From Nitrospirota bacterium (lineage in GTDB: Bacteria; Nitrospirota; Nitrospiria; Nitrospirales; Nitrospiraceae), in contig JAUXQT010000050.1 of NCBI GenBank assembly GCA_030682135.1, forward strand, positions 1-50,753: a DNA stretch of 50,753 nucleotides. Reading direction: 5' to 3'. Below, piece by piece: positions 17,459 to 26,132 of the stretch. Under the pieces are notes generated by a model. The model did not search any database, was not told the DNA's origin, and was given only the letters and a program-made list of their open reading frames with translations. How positions within the stretch are numbered: position 1 is the stretch's first letter; every line of letters begins with the position of its first letter. The position numbers and the translations under genes were made by a program.

Positions 17459-17976
17459 TGTCGCGGCCCCTTCGCTATCTGCTCCTGGCCTTGCTCGCCG
17501 GCACGATCATCGTGACCGATCAGGCGACGAAACTCTCCATCGTCGAGTCGATGCGGCTCCATGAATCTATTCCGATCGTTCCCGACTTCTTCAGCCTGAC
17601 CTATATTCGCAATCCCGGTGCGGCGTTCGGGTTGTTAGCCGGCAGCAGCAACGCGTTTCGTATGGTCTTTTTCGGGGTCACGTCGCTCTTCGCTCTGGGC
17701 CTCCTGGGAACGATCCTCTACCGGTTGCCGGAGAAGGATTGGATGGGGCAGCTCAGCATTGCGGGAATTCTTGGCGGGGCGATCGGGAACCTGATCGATC
17801 GACTACGCTATGGGGAAGTGATCGACTTTCTGGATGTTTATGTGAACTCCTACCATTGGCCGGCGTTCAACGTCGCCGACTCGGCGATCAGTGTGGGAGT
17901 CGTCTTTTTGATCATCCATTTCGCTTTCGAGAAAAAAGACGAAGCGCTCTTGCCTCAAGAGCTCCCGCCCGCTTGA
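17458..17976 (+). CDS. lspA: Lipoprotein signal peptidase II
   Basis: A 172-residue inner-membrane protein. Four membrane segments are evident, starting with LLLALLAGTIIVTDQATKL. The catalytic Asp motifs are IGNLIDRLRYGEVIDFLDV (about residue 110-130) and NVADSAISVG (about 140). The ATG at 17458 overlaps the ileS stop; a longer open frame upstream lies within ileS and is rejected. The enzyme cuts the signal peptide of prolipoproteins before the lipid-modified Cys. Likely clients in this window are the proteins at 5352 and 19476. Confidence 0.96.
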   Translation: MSRPLRYLLLALLAGTIIVTDQATKLSIVESMRLHESIPIVPDFFSLTYIRNPGAAFGLLAGSSNAFRMVFFGVTSLFALGLLGTILYRLPEKDWMGQLSIAGILGGAIGNLIDRLRYGEVIDFLDVYVNSYHWPAFNVADSAISVGVVFLIIHFAFEKKDEALLPQELPPA

Positions 17977-17979
17977 TAA

Positions 17980-18103
17980 CAGGCTGCTGAAAAATCCCGT
18001 CAGCTTCGTTCTCGGCTCGTCGAAATCCTCAACGTACCCCTGAGGGTACGCCTCCGGTTTCGATTCGCCTGCGGCCTTGCTGTCGGGCTTTTTGAGCAGC
18101 CTG
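17980..18103 (+). repeat. Dispersed ~120-bp palindromic repeat, copy D
   Basis: CAGGCTGCTGAAAAA at the left and TTTTTGAGCAGCCTG at the right are inverse copies. Here the GGATGCT of other copies became GGCTGCT with the matching change in the opposite arm. It lies between the convergent lspA and uppP genes, where the T-run hairpins could end transcription from both sides. Confidence 0.85.
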
Positions 18104-18111
18104 TGGATTGG

Positions 18112-18990
18112 CTAGAATCCGAAAATATAGAAAACGGCGATGCCCATGACGATTCGATAATAGGCGAAGGGTCGGAGGGTATGGCGTTTGACGAAGGTGA
18201 GGAAGGCTGCGATCACAATCCAGGCGACGATGAACGAGACGAACATTCCGATCCCGAGCGCCAGATAGTCTTCCTGCCGGAAGATGTCCCGCGATTTCCA
18301 CATTTGATAACAGGTTGCGGCGATCAGGGTTGGAAGTGCGAGAAAAAACGAATATTCCGTGGCAACTTTCCGGTCCAGTCCCACCAGGAGTCCTCCGATG
18401 ATCGTGGACCCCGATCGGGACATGCCAGGGAGCAATGAGGCGCACTGAGCTACGCCGATCCAGAACGCCGACGGCAGATCCACCTGTTCGAGCTGCTGAA
18501 CCCGTACTTGGCTGCGGCGTGCTTCGACGGCGAGAATGATCAGCCCTCCAACGATGGAGGAGGCCGCCACGGTTTGAGGGGTAAAGAGATGGCTCTTGAT
18601 CCAGCTATGGGTCAGGAAGCCGATGGCGGCGGCCGGTAAGAAGGCGAGGCCGAGTCCAAGCAGAAACCAGAGATTCCGGTGAGCCGCCCAGGATTTCTTC
18701 AGTACGGTCGTCCAAGGAGTTGTGCCACGTGCCCGGATCATGGCGGTGGCGTCTTGTTGCTCCCGGCCGGCTTGTCCGGCCATGGATGCGAGTTTGCGCC
18801 GTTCGTAGGCGATGACGGCCAGAATGGCGCCAAGTTGAATCGAGATTTCGGCGCTGGCCGCGAGATCTCCCTCAAAGCCAAGGACATGGCCGACAAGAAT
18901 TAAGTGGCCGGTCGAAGAGACGGGGAGAAACTCAGTCAGTCCCTCCACGATACCGAGAATTGTCGCGAGCCCGGGACCCCATTCGTTCAT
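18112..18990 (-). CDS. uppP: Undecaprenyl-diphosphatase UppP
   Basis: A 292-residue polytopic membrane protein of the BacA/UppP family, which dephosphorylates undecaprenyl diphosphate so the carrier lipid can be reused for peptidoglycan and other surface polymers. Signatures are GIVEGLTEFLPVSSTGHL (residues 13-30) and LLPGMSRSGSTIIGGL near residue 190, carrying the Glu and Arg/Ser residues of the active site. Hydrophobic segments continue to the C-terminus. It converges with lspA across repeat D. Confidence 0.95.
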   Translation of the reverse strand: MNEWGPGLATILGIVEGLTEFLPVSSTGHLILVGHVLGFEGDLAASAEISIQLGAILAVIAYERRKLASMAGQAGREQQDATAMIRARGTTPWTTVLKKSWAAHRNLWFLLGLGLAFLPAAAIGFLTHSWIKSHLFTPQTVAASSIVGGLIILAVEARRSQVRVQQLEQVDLPSAFWIGVAQCASLLPGMSRSGSTIIGGLLVGLDRKVATEYSFFLALPTLIAATCYQMWKSRDIFRQEDYLALGIGMFVSFIVAWIVIAAFLTFVKRHTLRPFAYYRIVMGIAVFYIFGF

Positions 18991-19112
18991 GCATCGTCTT
19001 TCTGCGACAGGTTACGGAATCGACGGTGAGCTTTAGCAGGCTGCGGGAAAACTCGGCGCATGCGAAAAACACGGCCCAAATACTCCGAGTGGCACCGCGG
19101 CCAGAACAACCA

Positions 19113-19234
19113 CAGGATGCTCAAAAAGGCCGTCCAGCAAGGCCGCAGCGAGCGAAGAGGCGAGGCGTACTGGTTGGTACGTTGAGCCTCTTCGTGAAGC
19201 GAGAACGCCGCTGGCGGACTTTTTCAGCATCCTG
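19113..19234 (-). repeat. Dispersed ~120-bp palindromic repeat, copy E
   Basis: Inverse orientation to copies A-D: CAGGATGCTCAAAAAGGC at the left, TCCAGCAAGGCCGCAG and GGTACGTTGAG inside, and ACTTTTTCAGCATCCTG at the right. It lies in the 485-bp gap upstream of the lipoprotein gene. The rest of that gap holds a fragment resembling another repeat end (about 19030) and the promoter at 19334. Confidence 0.85.
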
Positions 19235-19333
19235 TTAGGCATAATCACAAAGTGGCGACAGTCCGTCAAGCAGGTCGATGAATCATCGCAGATCATTTTC
19301 GATGAGGTCGGTGGCTGTGGATCTGTTAATCTG

Positions 19334-19362
19334 TTGACAAAGTGAGAGGCTTGGCATACACA
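19334..19362 (+). promoter_or_regulatory. Putative promoter for the lipoprotein gene at 19476
   Basis: TTGACA (19334-19339), a 17-base spacer, and TACACA (19357-19362). The -35 is perfect and the -10 is weak. The leader would be about 105 bases. Confidence 0.45.
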
Positions 19363-19475
19363 GACATTGTACGTAGTTGAAGCCTCGCGCGCCGCGTATG
19401 CCACAGGGCTGAGGGATGAGGCGCGCTGGTCGGAATCTGTGATCGATACCATGCTCAGTGGAAGGGGAGGTTCGT

Positions 19476-20180
19476 ATGAAGTCAGGATGGATGGCGGCAG
19501 TTGTGATGGTCGGCGCAGTTGCAATGGTCGGCTGTGTCAGTCAAAAGAAATATGAAGAGGCGATGGTCGATGTCGATACGGCGAAGTCGGAGTTGGAGCG
19601 GACCAGGGCGCAGAAGAATGCGTTGGAACAGCAGGTCAGGACGCTCAAGGAGCTCAATGTGAAGTTCGGGAACGAAGCGCAGGTTGCGCATGATGAACTT
19701 GAGCGCATTCAGCATGGCCGTGACAAAGAGCGCGGAAGTGTCGAGGGCCGGACCAAGGAACTTGAAGATCGCGCGAAGCAACTCGCCTTGCAGAACAAGG
19801 CTGTGCGCCATGAATACGAGGATGTAAAGAGGCACAACGATACGCTCAAGGCGCTGGTTGCCCGCTATCAGAAAGAGCTCAAGGATCAATCCCGTTCTGT
19901 GACGGGGGGCCTCTCGCATGCCGTGCCGTCCCCGAGCGCCCCTTCCGTGGCCGCCCCTGTTCCCCCGGCGGTGAACGCGCCGCAGGCCATGGCTTCTTCT
20001 ATGAACGTCAATAAGGCGTCTGTCGGAGACATGGTGCTTGTGCTCGGTCTCTCCAAAGATGTGGCGGACCGTATTGTAACGAATCGTCCGTACCGGGTGA
20101 AGGGCGAGCTGGTCGCGAAGAACGTGGTGCCCAAGGAAACGTTCGATATGATCAAGGATCGCATCAGCGTCAGCCCATAA
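19476..20180 (+). CDS. Coiled-coil lipoprotein with C-terminal helix-hairpin-helix domain
   Basis: A 234-residue protein from the ATG at 19476, which has AAGGGGAGG 6 bases upstream. The signal peptide ends in a good lipobox (VAMVGC, Cys at 20), so it should be anchored to a membrane. Residues about 22-145 are a long heptad-like coiled coil (YEEAMVDVDTAKSELERTR and similar). A Pro/Ala-rich linker (about 150-175) follows. The last 55 residues (MNVNKASVGDMVLVLGLSKDVADRI) resemble the ComEA-type helix-hairpin-helix. That fold usually binds DNA, which is unusual on a coiled-coil lipoprotein; a protein-contact role is the alternative. It is followed by a strong terminator. Confidence 0.75.
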   Translation: MKSGWMAAVVMVGAVAMVGCVSQKKYEEAMVDVDTAKSELERTRAQKNALEQQVRTLKELNVKFGNEAQVAHDELERIQHGRDKERGSVEGRTKELEDRAKQLALQNKAVRHEYEDVKRHNDTLKALVARYQKELKDQSRSVTGGLSHAVPSPSAPSVAAPVPPAVNAPQAMASSMNVNKASVGDMVLVLGLSKDVADRIVTNRPYRVKGELVAKNVVPKETFDMIKDRISVSP

Positions 20181-20204
20181 TCGGAGCCCTCGTGACTCGA
20201 ATTA

Positions 20205-20246
20205 CCAGGCCGTCCGCCTCATCGGTGGACGGCCTGGTTCTTTTTT
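20205..20246 (+). terminator. Intrinsic terminator after the lipoprotein gene
   Basis: CCAGGCCGTCC (20205-20215) pairs exactly with GGACGGCCTGG (20227-20237), an 11-bp stem with an 11-base loop, followed by TTCTTTTTT. Confidence 0.92.
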
Positions 20247-20338
20247 GCACATGGAGGGGCCTTTCCGGCAGGTGATTCCCCCCTCGTCTTGTTGATACAA
20301 TGCCACCTGCATAGGTGAGGGAACTGGAGAACGAGTCC

Positions 20339-21616
20339 ATGCGTCGTGCCGTACTGATCGTTGGGGTTCTGGCTATCGGCTTAGCCATCGGGGGTTATGT
20401 CTTCTTTAACGGGGAGCGCAAAGCCCCGGTTCGCTATCGGACCGCCACGGTTGAGCGTGGACCAGTGATTTCTCTGGTGACCGCAACGGGAACGATCAAT
20501 CCGGTCGTTTCGGTTCAGGTCGGGACGCAGGTGTCCGGCATGATCAAGAGCTTGCATGCCGATTTTAATTCGGTCGTCAAAGCCGGAGATATTGTCGCCC
20601 TGATCGATCCGGAGCCCTTCAGAGCCCGCCGCGATCAAGCCGCCAGCAATCTTGAAATGTCGAAAGCGAATGTCGCAAGAGCCAGGACCGATTTGGCCCA
20701 ACGCAAACGAGAGCTCGATCGGGTGAAATCGTTGGTGGCACAGCAGTTCGTTTCCGAGAACGACGTCGACGTTGCGGCGACGAATTTCCAGGGGGCTGAA
20801 GCGCAGGTGAATGTGGCAGGGGCGCAAGTGAAGCAGGCCGAGGCGGCGCTGAATTCAGCTGAGCTGGAGTTGAAATATACCGTGATCCGGTCGCCGGTGA
20901 ACGGGATCGTGGTCGCCAGAAATGTGGAAGTCGGTCAAACCATTGCGGCGAGTTTTGCCACGCCGAATCTGTTCTTAATCGCACTCGATCTGACGAAGAT
21001 GCAAGTTGATACCAACGTCAGCGAGTCGGATATCGGTGGGATTGCCGAAGGGAAAGAGGCGACGTTCACGGTCGATGCGTACCCGGGATATCAATTTGCC
21101 GGCACGATCCGTCAGGTTCGTCTAGCCCCGATCAACGTGCAGAATGTCGTGACCTACAACGTGGTCGTGGCTGTGGACAATCAAGACCTCCGTCTGAAGC
21201 CGGGGATGACCGCGAATGTCTCCATTGTCGTTGCCCAGAGAGATTCCGTGCTCAAAGTGCCCAATGCCGCGTTGCGATTCACCCCTCCGACTGTGGGCCA
21301 GGCAGATCGTCCCGGGCAAGGGGGGAAGCCGACGAAGGCGAAAGGTACAGAGTCATCAGGCGGAGCCGGCAGAGGGGGTATGTCGCCGACTCGTAAGGTG
21401 TGGAAGCAGGGGCCTGCAGGGGAGCTCGAATCCATTGTTGTGCAAACAGGCATTTCTGATGGAGTGGCCACGGAGATCATGTCGGAAGCGTTGGCTGAAA
21501 GTACGCAGATCATTGTCGGGATCGAACGGCCTAAAGGTGAAAAGGGTGGTAGTGATTTGCCGCCTGGGTTCGGGAGCGGCGGACAGAAGGGCTCCTCGCG
21601 TACCAGGGGAATGTAA
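20339..21616 (+). CDS. MacA-like periplasmic adaptor (HlyD/RND adaptor family)
   Basis: A 425-residue protein from ATG 20339. A GTG eight codons upstream is possible but gives a charged N-terminus before the hydrophobic anchor LIVGVLAIGLAIGGYVFF. The lipoyl/barrel halves are visible: SVQVGTQVSGMIKSLHADFNSVVKAGDIVALIDP and ELKYTVIRSPVNGIVVARNVEVGQTI (shown in part as GTQVSGMIKSL and IRSPVNGIVVARNVEVG). A helical hairpin (about 90-165) separates them. It would link the inner-membrane pump to an outer-membrane channel. The ATPase and permease genes follow, making a MacAB-type tripartite exporter; no TolC-like gene is in the window. Confidence 0.88.
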   Translation: MRRAVLIVGVLAIGLAIGGYVFFNGERKAPVRYRTATVERGPVISLVTATGTINPVVSVQVGTQVSGMIKSLHADFNSVVKAGDIVALIDPEPFRARRDQAASNLEMSKANVARARTDLAQRKRELDRVKSLVAQQFVSENDVDVAATNFQGAEAQVNVAGAQVKQAEAALNSAELELKYTVIRSPVNGIVVARNVEVGQTIAASFATPNLFLIALDLTKMQVDTNVSESDIGGIAEGKEATFTVDAYPGYQFAGTIRQVRLAPINVQNVVTYNVVVAVDNQDLRLKPGMTANVSIVVAQRDSVLKVPNAALRFTPPTVGQADRPGQGGKPTKAKGTESSGGAGRGGMSPTRKVWKQGPAGELESIVVQTGISDGVATEIMSEALAESTQIIVGIERPKGEKGGSDLPPGFGSGGQKGSSRTRGM

Positions 21617-21742
21617 CATGTGTGAAGCGTATTTCGTGAAGCGTCGCTCGCTTCAAGGACTTGCACGTCCAGCTATATCCATTGGCATAAACCGTCTGTT
21701 CTTCTCACCTGGTTCACGTTTCACTTTTCACGGGAAACGCTG

Positions 21743-22462
21743 ATGGCCTCGCTGATCGAATGCGACGATGTGTGGAAGATCTATCGGGTCGGCGACGTGG
21801 ACGTCCAGGCTTTGCGCGGTCTGAGCCTTACGATTGAGCAGGGTGAGTTCGTGGCCATCATGGGCTCGTCCGGTTCCGGTAAGTCTACGCTGATGAATAT
21901 GCTGGGCTGCCTCGACCAACCCACGAAGGGGCATTATCGGTTGAATGGAGTCGAGGTCGGCCTGCTCACACCCGATGAATTGGCCGGGATTCGCAATCAA
22001 CAGATCGGGTTCGTCTTTCAGAGCTTCAATCTCATTCCTCGAACTAGCGCGCTCGAAAATGCGCAGCTTCCGTTGTTCTATCGAGGGCTCTCGCTTAAGG
22101 AGCAACGGGCGAAGGCTGCGGAAGCCTTAGGCCGGGTGGGGCTGCATGGCAGAGAAGACCATTACCCGACGCAGTTGTCGGGAGGGCAGCAGCAGCGTGT
22201 GGCCATTGCCCGGGCGTTGGTCACGTCGCCTTCGTTGCTTCTAGCCGATGAGCCGACCGGTAACCTCGATACCCAGTCGAGCCAGGAGATCATGCGAATC
22301 CTGGAAACGCTCAACCGGGATGAAGGAATCACGATCATCCTGGTGACACATGAAGTGGATGTCGCCGCCTATGCTGCGCGCGAGATCGTGATCAAAGACG
22401 GGCAAATCTTGAGCGATCGCAAAACGAAGGCAGGGCCAATATCCAGTCCGGTGGGGGGCTAG
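21743..22462 (+). CDS. ABC transporter ATP-binding protein of the MacB/LolD class
   Basis: A 239-residue ATPase. Walker A GSSGSGKST lies near residue 39, signature LSGGQQQR near 142, Walker B SLLLADEPTGNLD just after, and the His switch LVTHEVD near 198. The N-terminus (LIECDDVWKIYRVGDVDVQALRGLS, in part VWKIYRVGDVDVQAL) is typical of the MacB/LolD group. It abuts the permease gene, with the stop immediately followed by ATG. It powers the adjacent permease and adaptor, probably exporting a peptide, toxin or lipid-like substrate that the sequence does not identify. Confidence 0.92.
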   Translation: MASLIECDDVWKIYRVGDVDVQALRGLSLTIEQGEFVAIMGSSGSGKSTLMNMLGCLDQPTKGHYRLNGVEVGLLTPDELAGIRNQQIGFVFQSFNLIPRTSALENAQLPLFYRGLSLKEQRAKAAEALGRVGLHGREDHYPTQLSGGQQQRVAIARALVTSPSLLLADEPTGNLDTQSSQEIMRILETLNRDEGITIILVTHEVDVAAYAAREIVIKDGQILSDRKTKAGPISSPVGG

Positions 22463-23698
22463 ATGGCGGCGTTTGTCTGGCTCACGATCATGACGGCCTT
22501 GCGGATTCTTGGACGGAATCGTATGCGTGCCGGTCTTACGATGCTGGGCATTGTTATCGGCGTGGCAGCGGTCATTGCGATGGTGAGCATCGGTGAGGGA
22601 GCCAAGCGGGCCGTGCAGGCGCAGATCGCGACAATGGGGACAAACGTCATTATCATCTTTCCAGGGGTCACCTCTGCGAGCGGGGTTCGAGGAAGCCAGG
22701 GGAGCGCCATCACGCTCACCGTGTCCGATGCCTTGGAGCTGAAAAAGCGCATCCCATTGCTGGTTGATACTGGATGGTCCAGGCGGGATGTCATGCAAAT
22801 CGTGTACGGGAACCGAAATTGGAACGGAACGATCAACGGCGTCTCACCGAGTTACCTCACCATTCGAGACTGGTCCTTTACGAGTGGAGGACCGTTTACT
22901 CAGACGGACTTAGACAGCGCGGCCCGCGTCGCGCTCGTCGGCCACACGATTGTGGAGAATTTGTTTGAGCCTGGCGAAGAGCCGGTGGGTGCGGTGATTC
23001 GCATCAAGAACGTGCCGTTTCGCGTCATCGGCGTGCTCGCGCCTAAAGGCCAGTCATCCCAAGGTTCCGACCAAGACGATGTGATATTTATCCCCTTCAG
23101 CACGGCGGAGCGAAAGGTGTTTGGGACGTCATTTATCGGGTCCGTCGCGGCGATGTTCGGCTCGACCGATCAAGTCGATGATTTGCCGATGGCGGCTGAG
23201 CAAATTCGAGAGGTCTTGCGCGCGCGGCACCGACTTCAGTCAGAGCAAAACGATGATTTCACGATCAGGACGCAGGTCGATATCGGAAAGGTGCAGGAAG
23301 GGACCAGTGAGACCTTGACGATGATGCTCTTTGCGATTGCCTCCGTGTCCCTCTTGGTCGGGGGGATCGGTATCATGAACATCTTGCTCGTATCCGTGAC
23401 GGAACGGACGAGAGAGATCGGGGTCCGTATGGCGGTCGGGGCCAAACGTTATCACATTGTGATGCAGTTCCTGATCGAGGCCATGACGTTGAGCCTGGTT
23501 GGCGGGGTGTTAGGTATCGTACTTGGGGTTGCCGGGGCGAAGTTGACGACGCTGATCGCCGGCTGGCCAACCATCATCTCCGGCAACGTCATCGTGATTT
23601 CGTTCTTCTTTTCACTCGTGGTCGGTCTCTTCTTCGGCCTGTACCCTGCAAATAAGGCGGCTCGTCTCAACCCCATCGAAGCGCTTCGGTACGAATAG
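22463..23698 (+). CDS. MacB-like FtsX-domain ABC permease
   Basis: A 411-residue membrane protein with the MacB permease layout: one N-terminal membrane helix (MLGIVIGVAAVIAMVSIGEGA), a periplasmic domain of about 220 residues, then three membrane helices at the C-terminus (MMLFAIASVSLLVGGIGIMNILL, the segment after FLIEAMTLSLVGGVLGI, and VISFFFSLVVGLFFGLYPA). RTREIGVRMAVGAK is the coupling segment of the FtsX domain. It follows the ATPase gene with no gap and forms a MacAB-like mechanotransmission pump with the adaptor at 20339. Confidence 0.92.
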   Translation: MAAFVWLTIMTALRILGRNRMRAGLTMLGIVIGVAAVIAMVSIGEGAKRAVQAQIATMGTNVIIIFPGVTSASGVRGSQGSAITLTVSDALELKKRIPLLVDTGWSRRDVMQIVYGNRNWNGTINGVSPSYLTIRDWSFTSGGPFTQTDLDSAARVALVGHTIVENLFEPGEEPVGAVIRIKNVPFRVIGVLAPKGQSSQGSDQDDVIFIPFSTAERKVFGTSFIGSVAAMFGSTDQVDDLPMAAEQIREVLRARHRLQSEQNDDFTIRTQVDIGKVQEGTSETLTMMLFAIASVSLLVGGIGIMNILLVSVTERTREIGVRMAVGAKRYHIVMQFLIEAMTLSLVGGVLGIVLGVAGAKLTTLIAGWPTIISGNVIVISFFFSLVVGLFFGLYPANKAARLNPIEALRYE

Positions 23699-23741
23699 TC
23701 GTGCAAGGGTTTGGAGCCCGGTGGCTCCTGTCCTGCCGTAC

Positions 23742-24974
23742 TTATGCTGCGCGACTTGCCTCGCCCGACTCTGATGTCACCACACGCGCAATAGAACGTG
23801 GAGGGGACTGTTCCTGGTTGGAGAGGTCAACCGTGATCGGACTTCGGTAGGGGCTGCCCATCTGGTCGTAGGTTAACGCGACGATCGGTTGATGGAGCCT
23901 GGCGGGATTAATGGTGGTGATCATCCCCTGCTCTTTCGTATTGAGCTCCACAAAACTGTAGACGGGGTAGATGCCAACCAACTTGATGAAGACGGACACA
24001 AGACTCAGGTCGAGACGTCCGAATTCTCCTTCTTGGAACAGGTGTTGAACTGCTGCGTGGGACGGCAGCGGTCGGAGACCTCCGAATCCGGTCAGCAGCT
24101 CATCGTATCGATCTGCAATCATCACAATGCGACTCGCTTCTGCCGTGGAGCCAGCCGACGCTTCGGAGGGATAGCCGTGCCCATCCGGGGCGACATGGTG
24201 TTCGGCTGCTATTTGGCGAACGGTCTGGGAAAAACCGCGTTGTGCTTCGATGGCAATGGCGCCGAGTCTTGGGTGATGACGAAAGGTTGCGAGGTCTTCA
24301 CCCGAGAGGGGCGCAGAGGTTTGGAATAGGTGGCGGGGAAGTTGTAATAGACCGATGTCATGGAGGAGCGCGCCGGTCGCCAACTCGTGGAGCTTCATCA
24401 AATCGTAGCCGAGTGATTGGCCGAGTATCATCGACAGGGTGCAGACGGCGAGACTATGGTTGTTGAAGGAGTCATCGAGCTGTCGCCCCTGGCTCATCGC
24501 CATAAATGCAGCGTGGGTGCTGAGGGTTCGTGCGACGATGGTGATTTCCTGTATCGCATCGTTGATCAGTCCTGGATTTGCGGTGCCTGCTTTGCCGATA
24601 TCGTCGAAGACGGTTTTAACCGATTGAGCCAGCTTGTCACGCGCCTCGCGAGCCATCGTCAGTTCCTGGTTCAGTGAACTCACTGAGCGGGGCCTGTCGT
24701 GGCTTGGGGGCGCTTGGGTGGAGGTCAGCAGGCCAATCGTGTGCAGGGCTTCTTCCTCAATCGGTAAAGACGTGATGTCGAGCCCTTTGGAGGTGTCGAT
24801 GTCTACAGTTTGGATGCTGGCTCGCTGCAAGCGCTCGATCTGGTCGACCGTTTGAACCAGAAACCGGTGTGTCAGGAAGGGGCTCCGGAACCAGGAACAG
24901 TCGATACCGGCCACATACATTCCAACCCGAAGTTGACGAAGAGGGATCTGCTTGCGCATACCGTTTCTATCCAT
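23742..24974 (-). CDS. HD-GYP domain protein with N-terminal DUF3391 (c-di-GMP phosphodiesterase candidate)
   Basis: About 410 residues from ATG 24974 (another ATG at 24959). The N-terminal part (QIPLRQLRVGMYVAGID, FLVQTVDQIERL) is DUF3391. The HD-GYP part has HSLAVCTLSMILGQ, ATGALLHDIGLLQLP, then HHPRLGAIAI, AAEHHVAPDGHGYP and IVMIADRYDELLTG. These carry the HD and HHxxxDGxGYP metal and substrate residues, so the enzyme should be active in breaking down cyclic di-GMP. The 15-bp hairpin at 24979-25011 ends 4 bases before ATG 24974. The two PilZ proteins in the window are possible partners in c-di-GMP signalling. Confidence 0.87.
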   Translation of the reverse strand: MDRNGMRKQIPLRQLRVGMYVAGIDCSWFRSPFLTHRFLVQTVDQIERLQRASIQTVDIDTSKGLDITSLPIEEEALHTIGLLTSTQAPPSHDRPRSVSSLNQELTMAREARDKLAQSVKTVFDDIGKAGTANPGLINDAIQEITIVARTLSTHAAFMAMSQGRQLDDSFNNHSLAVCTLSMILGQSLGYDLMKLHELATGALLHDIGLLQLPRHLFQTSAPLSGEDLATFRHHPRLGAIAIEAQRGFSQTVRQIAAEHHVAPDGHGYPSEASAGSTAEASRIVMIADRYDELLTGFGGLRPLPSHAAVQHLFQEGEFGRLDLSLVSVFIKLVGIYPVYSFVELNTKEQGMITTINPARLHQPIVALTYDQMGSPYRSPITVDLSNQEQSPPRSIARVVTSESGEASRAA

Positions 24975-24978
24975 GACG

Positions 24979-25011
24979 AAGGAGCTGTTGGATAAAATCC
25001 AACAGCTCCTT
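24979..25011 (-). promoter_or_regulatory. Perfect 15-bp hairpin just upstream of the HD-GYP start codon
   Basis: AAGGAGCTGTTGGAT (24979-24993) is the exact inverse of 24997-25011, with a 3-base loop. In the HD-GYP transcript the stem ends 4 bases before the ATG at 24974, and its 5' arm begins with AAGGAG. There is no T-run, so it is not a typical terminator. Translational control or mRNA processing is inferred. Confidence 0.6.
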
Positions 25012-25115
25012 ATCGGTTTGCCATGTGCCAAGCTTGAATAGATGGAGGCTGGATCTTGTGTCGCATTTCTTCGTGAAAACGTGTGGTTCTGCGGTCCTGG
25101 CAGGATAGCAGGGCG

Positions 25116-25667
25116 TTAGGAACTGCAGGCTGGGGCCAAGGATACTTCGATGCGAGGGTTGTCCTTATCGATGTGTTTATACAAGTGCGTTTCAACGATG
25201 CGGTTGTCGTTGATCCCGAGTCCCTCACAGAGAGCATCCTGCGCAATCTTGAGTCCACCATCGACGTCTCGCCGCAAGGCTGAAGTGAAATAGAACCGGA
25301 TGGACAGGGCGAGCCACTCCGACTGGAATCGTGAAAGCAAGGAGGCTCGATCGGTAGACTGCGCCAACTTCAGCCAGACGAGTTGCCCGACGTGGGCCTT
25401 ATAGGCGCGGCCGATTGAGGAGAGCAATCGTCGGCCGTTTACCGTGGCATATTGATGATTGATACTCGGGGGGACAGGGAGTGTGAACAGGATCGCATCA
25501 TGGTTCGTCGCTGGTTGCGGTGACGGGGGTGCAGGCATGGGCGCGCTGGGAGCCGTCTTTACGGAGGTCCGTGGTACCGCGATTTTCTTGTCAGGGTTCC
25601 GATAGGACGTGGTGCGAACGGTACGAGGAGCGGATGGGCGTTGGGCCTGGCGGCGGAATGTGGGCAT
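25116..25667 (-). CDS. RusA-type Holliday junction resolvase
   Basis: A 183-residue protein. The first 55 residues are basic and Pro-rich, probably disordered. The RusA fold follows: LFTLPVPPSINHQYATVNGRR, then RRDVDGGLKIAQDALCEGLGINDNRI. The acidic residues in RRDVDGG and INDNRI correspond to the catalytic Asp residues that bind metal and cut four-way DNA junctions. RusA genes often come from prophages, but no phage gene is next to it. It sits 8 bp after mraZ, likely in one transcript with mraZ and the HTH gene. The N-terminal extension is longer than in the E. coli phage protein. Confidence 0.8.
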   Translation of the reverse strand: MPTFRRQAQRPSAPRTVRTTSYRNPDKKIAVPRTSVKTAPSAPMPAPPSPQPATNHDAILFTLPVPPSINHQYATVNGRRLLSSIGRAYKAHVGQLVWLKLAQSTDRASLLSRFQSEWLALSIRFYFTSALRRDVDGGLKIAQDALCEGLGINDNRIVETHLYKHIDKDNPRIEVSLAPACSS

Positions 25668-25675
25668 GGCCCAGC

Positions 25676-26119
25676 TTACAGGAGATTGACGATCTTGGAC
25701 ATGTTCTGCTCGTATCGTTCTTCCGATCGTGAGATAAAACGACGCCAGTCGCTCGGGTTCCAGATTTCCATACGATGGTACATGCCGACCAGCACGATTT
25801 CCTGGTCCTCATCCAACGGAATAAGCTTCCTGAGGCGGCCTGGAATCAAAATACGTCCGGCTTTGTCGAGTTCCGATGTGCCGGATTCCGATACGATGTG
25901 GTGCATAAATAGCCGGCTCTGTTCTTCGTCCAGCGAGGCCTTTGTCCGTTCAAGGACCTTTTCCCACTCCTTCATGGAGTAGAGGAACGTCGACTCTTCA
26001 GGGCCCTTGATGAAGACGACGGCCTGCCCCTCTGACTCGACCTGTTCACGAATCGGCGAGGGGACGATAAACCGTCCTTTTTCATCGACTTTGCATGAAT
26101 ATGAACCGGCAAACATCAA
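25676..26119 (-). CDS. mraZ: MraZ transcriptional regulator
   Basis: A 147-residue protein with two AbrB-like halves, each with a conserved motif: CKVDEKGRFIVPSPIR (about residue 10) and SELDKAGRILIPGRLR (about 80). MraZ normally opens the dcw cluster and represses it by binding direct repeats in its own promoter. Here it is not followed by rsmH, ftsL or mur genes but by a RusA-type resolvase and HD-GYP gene. It is therefore displaced from the division cluster or is an extra copy. Its targets cannot be read from this window. Confidence 0.92.
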   Translation of the reverse strand: MMFAGSYSCKVDEKGRFIVPSPIREQVESEGQAVVFIKGPEESTFLYSMKEWEKVLERTKASLDEEQSRLFMHHIVSESGTSELDKAGRILIPGRLRKLIPLDEDQEIVLVGMYHRMEIWNPSDWRRFISRSEERYEQNMSKIVNLL

Positions 26120-26132
26120 TGCGTCCTATCCC

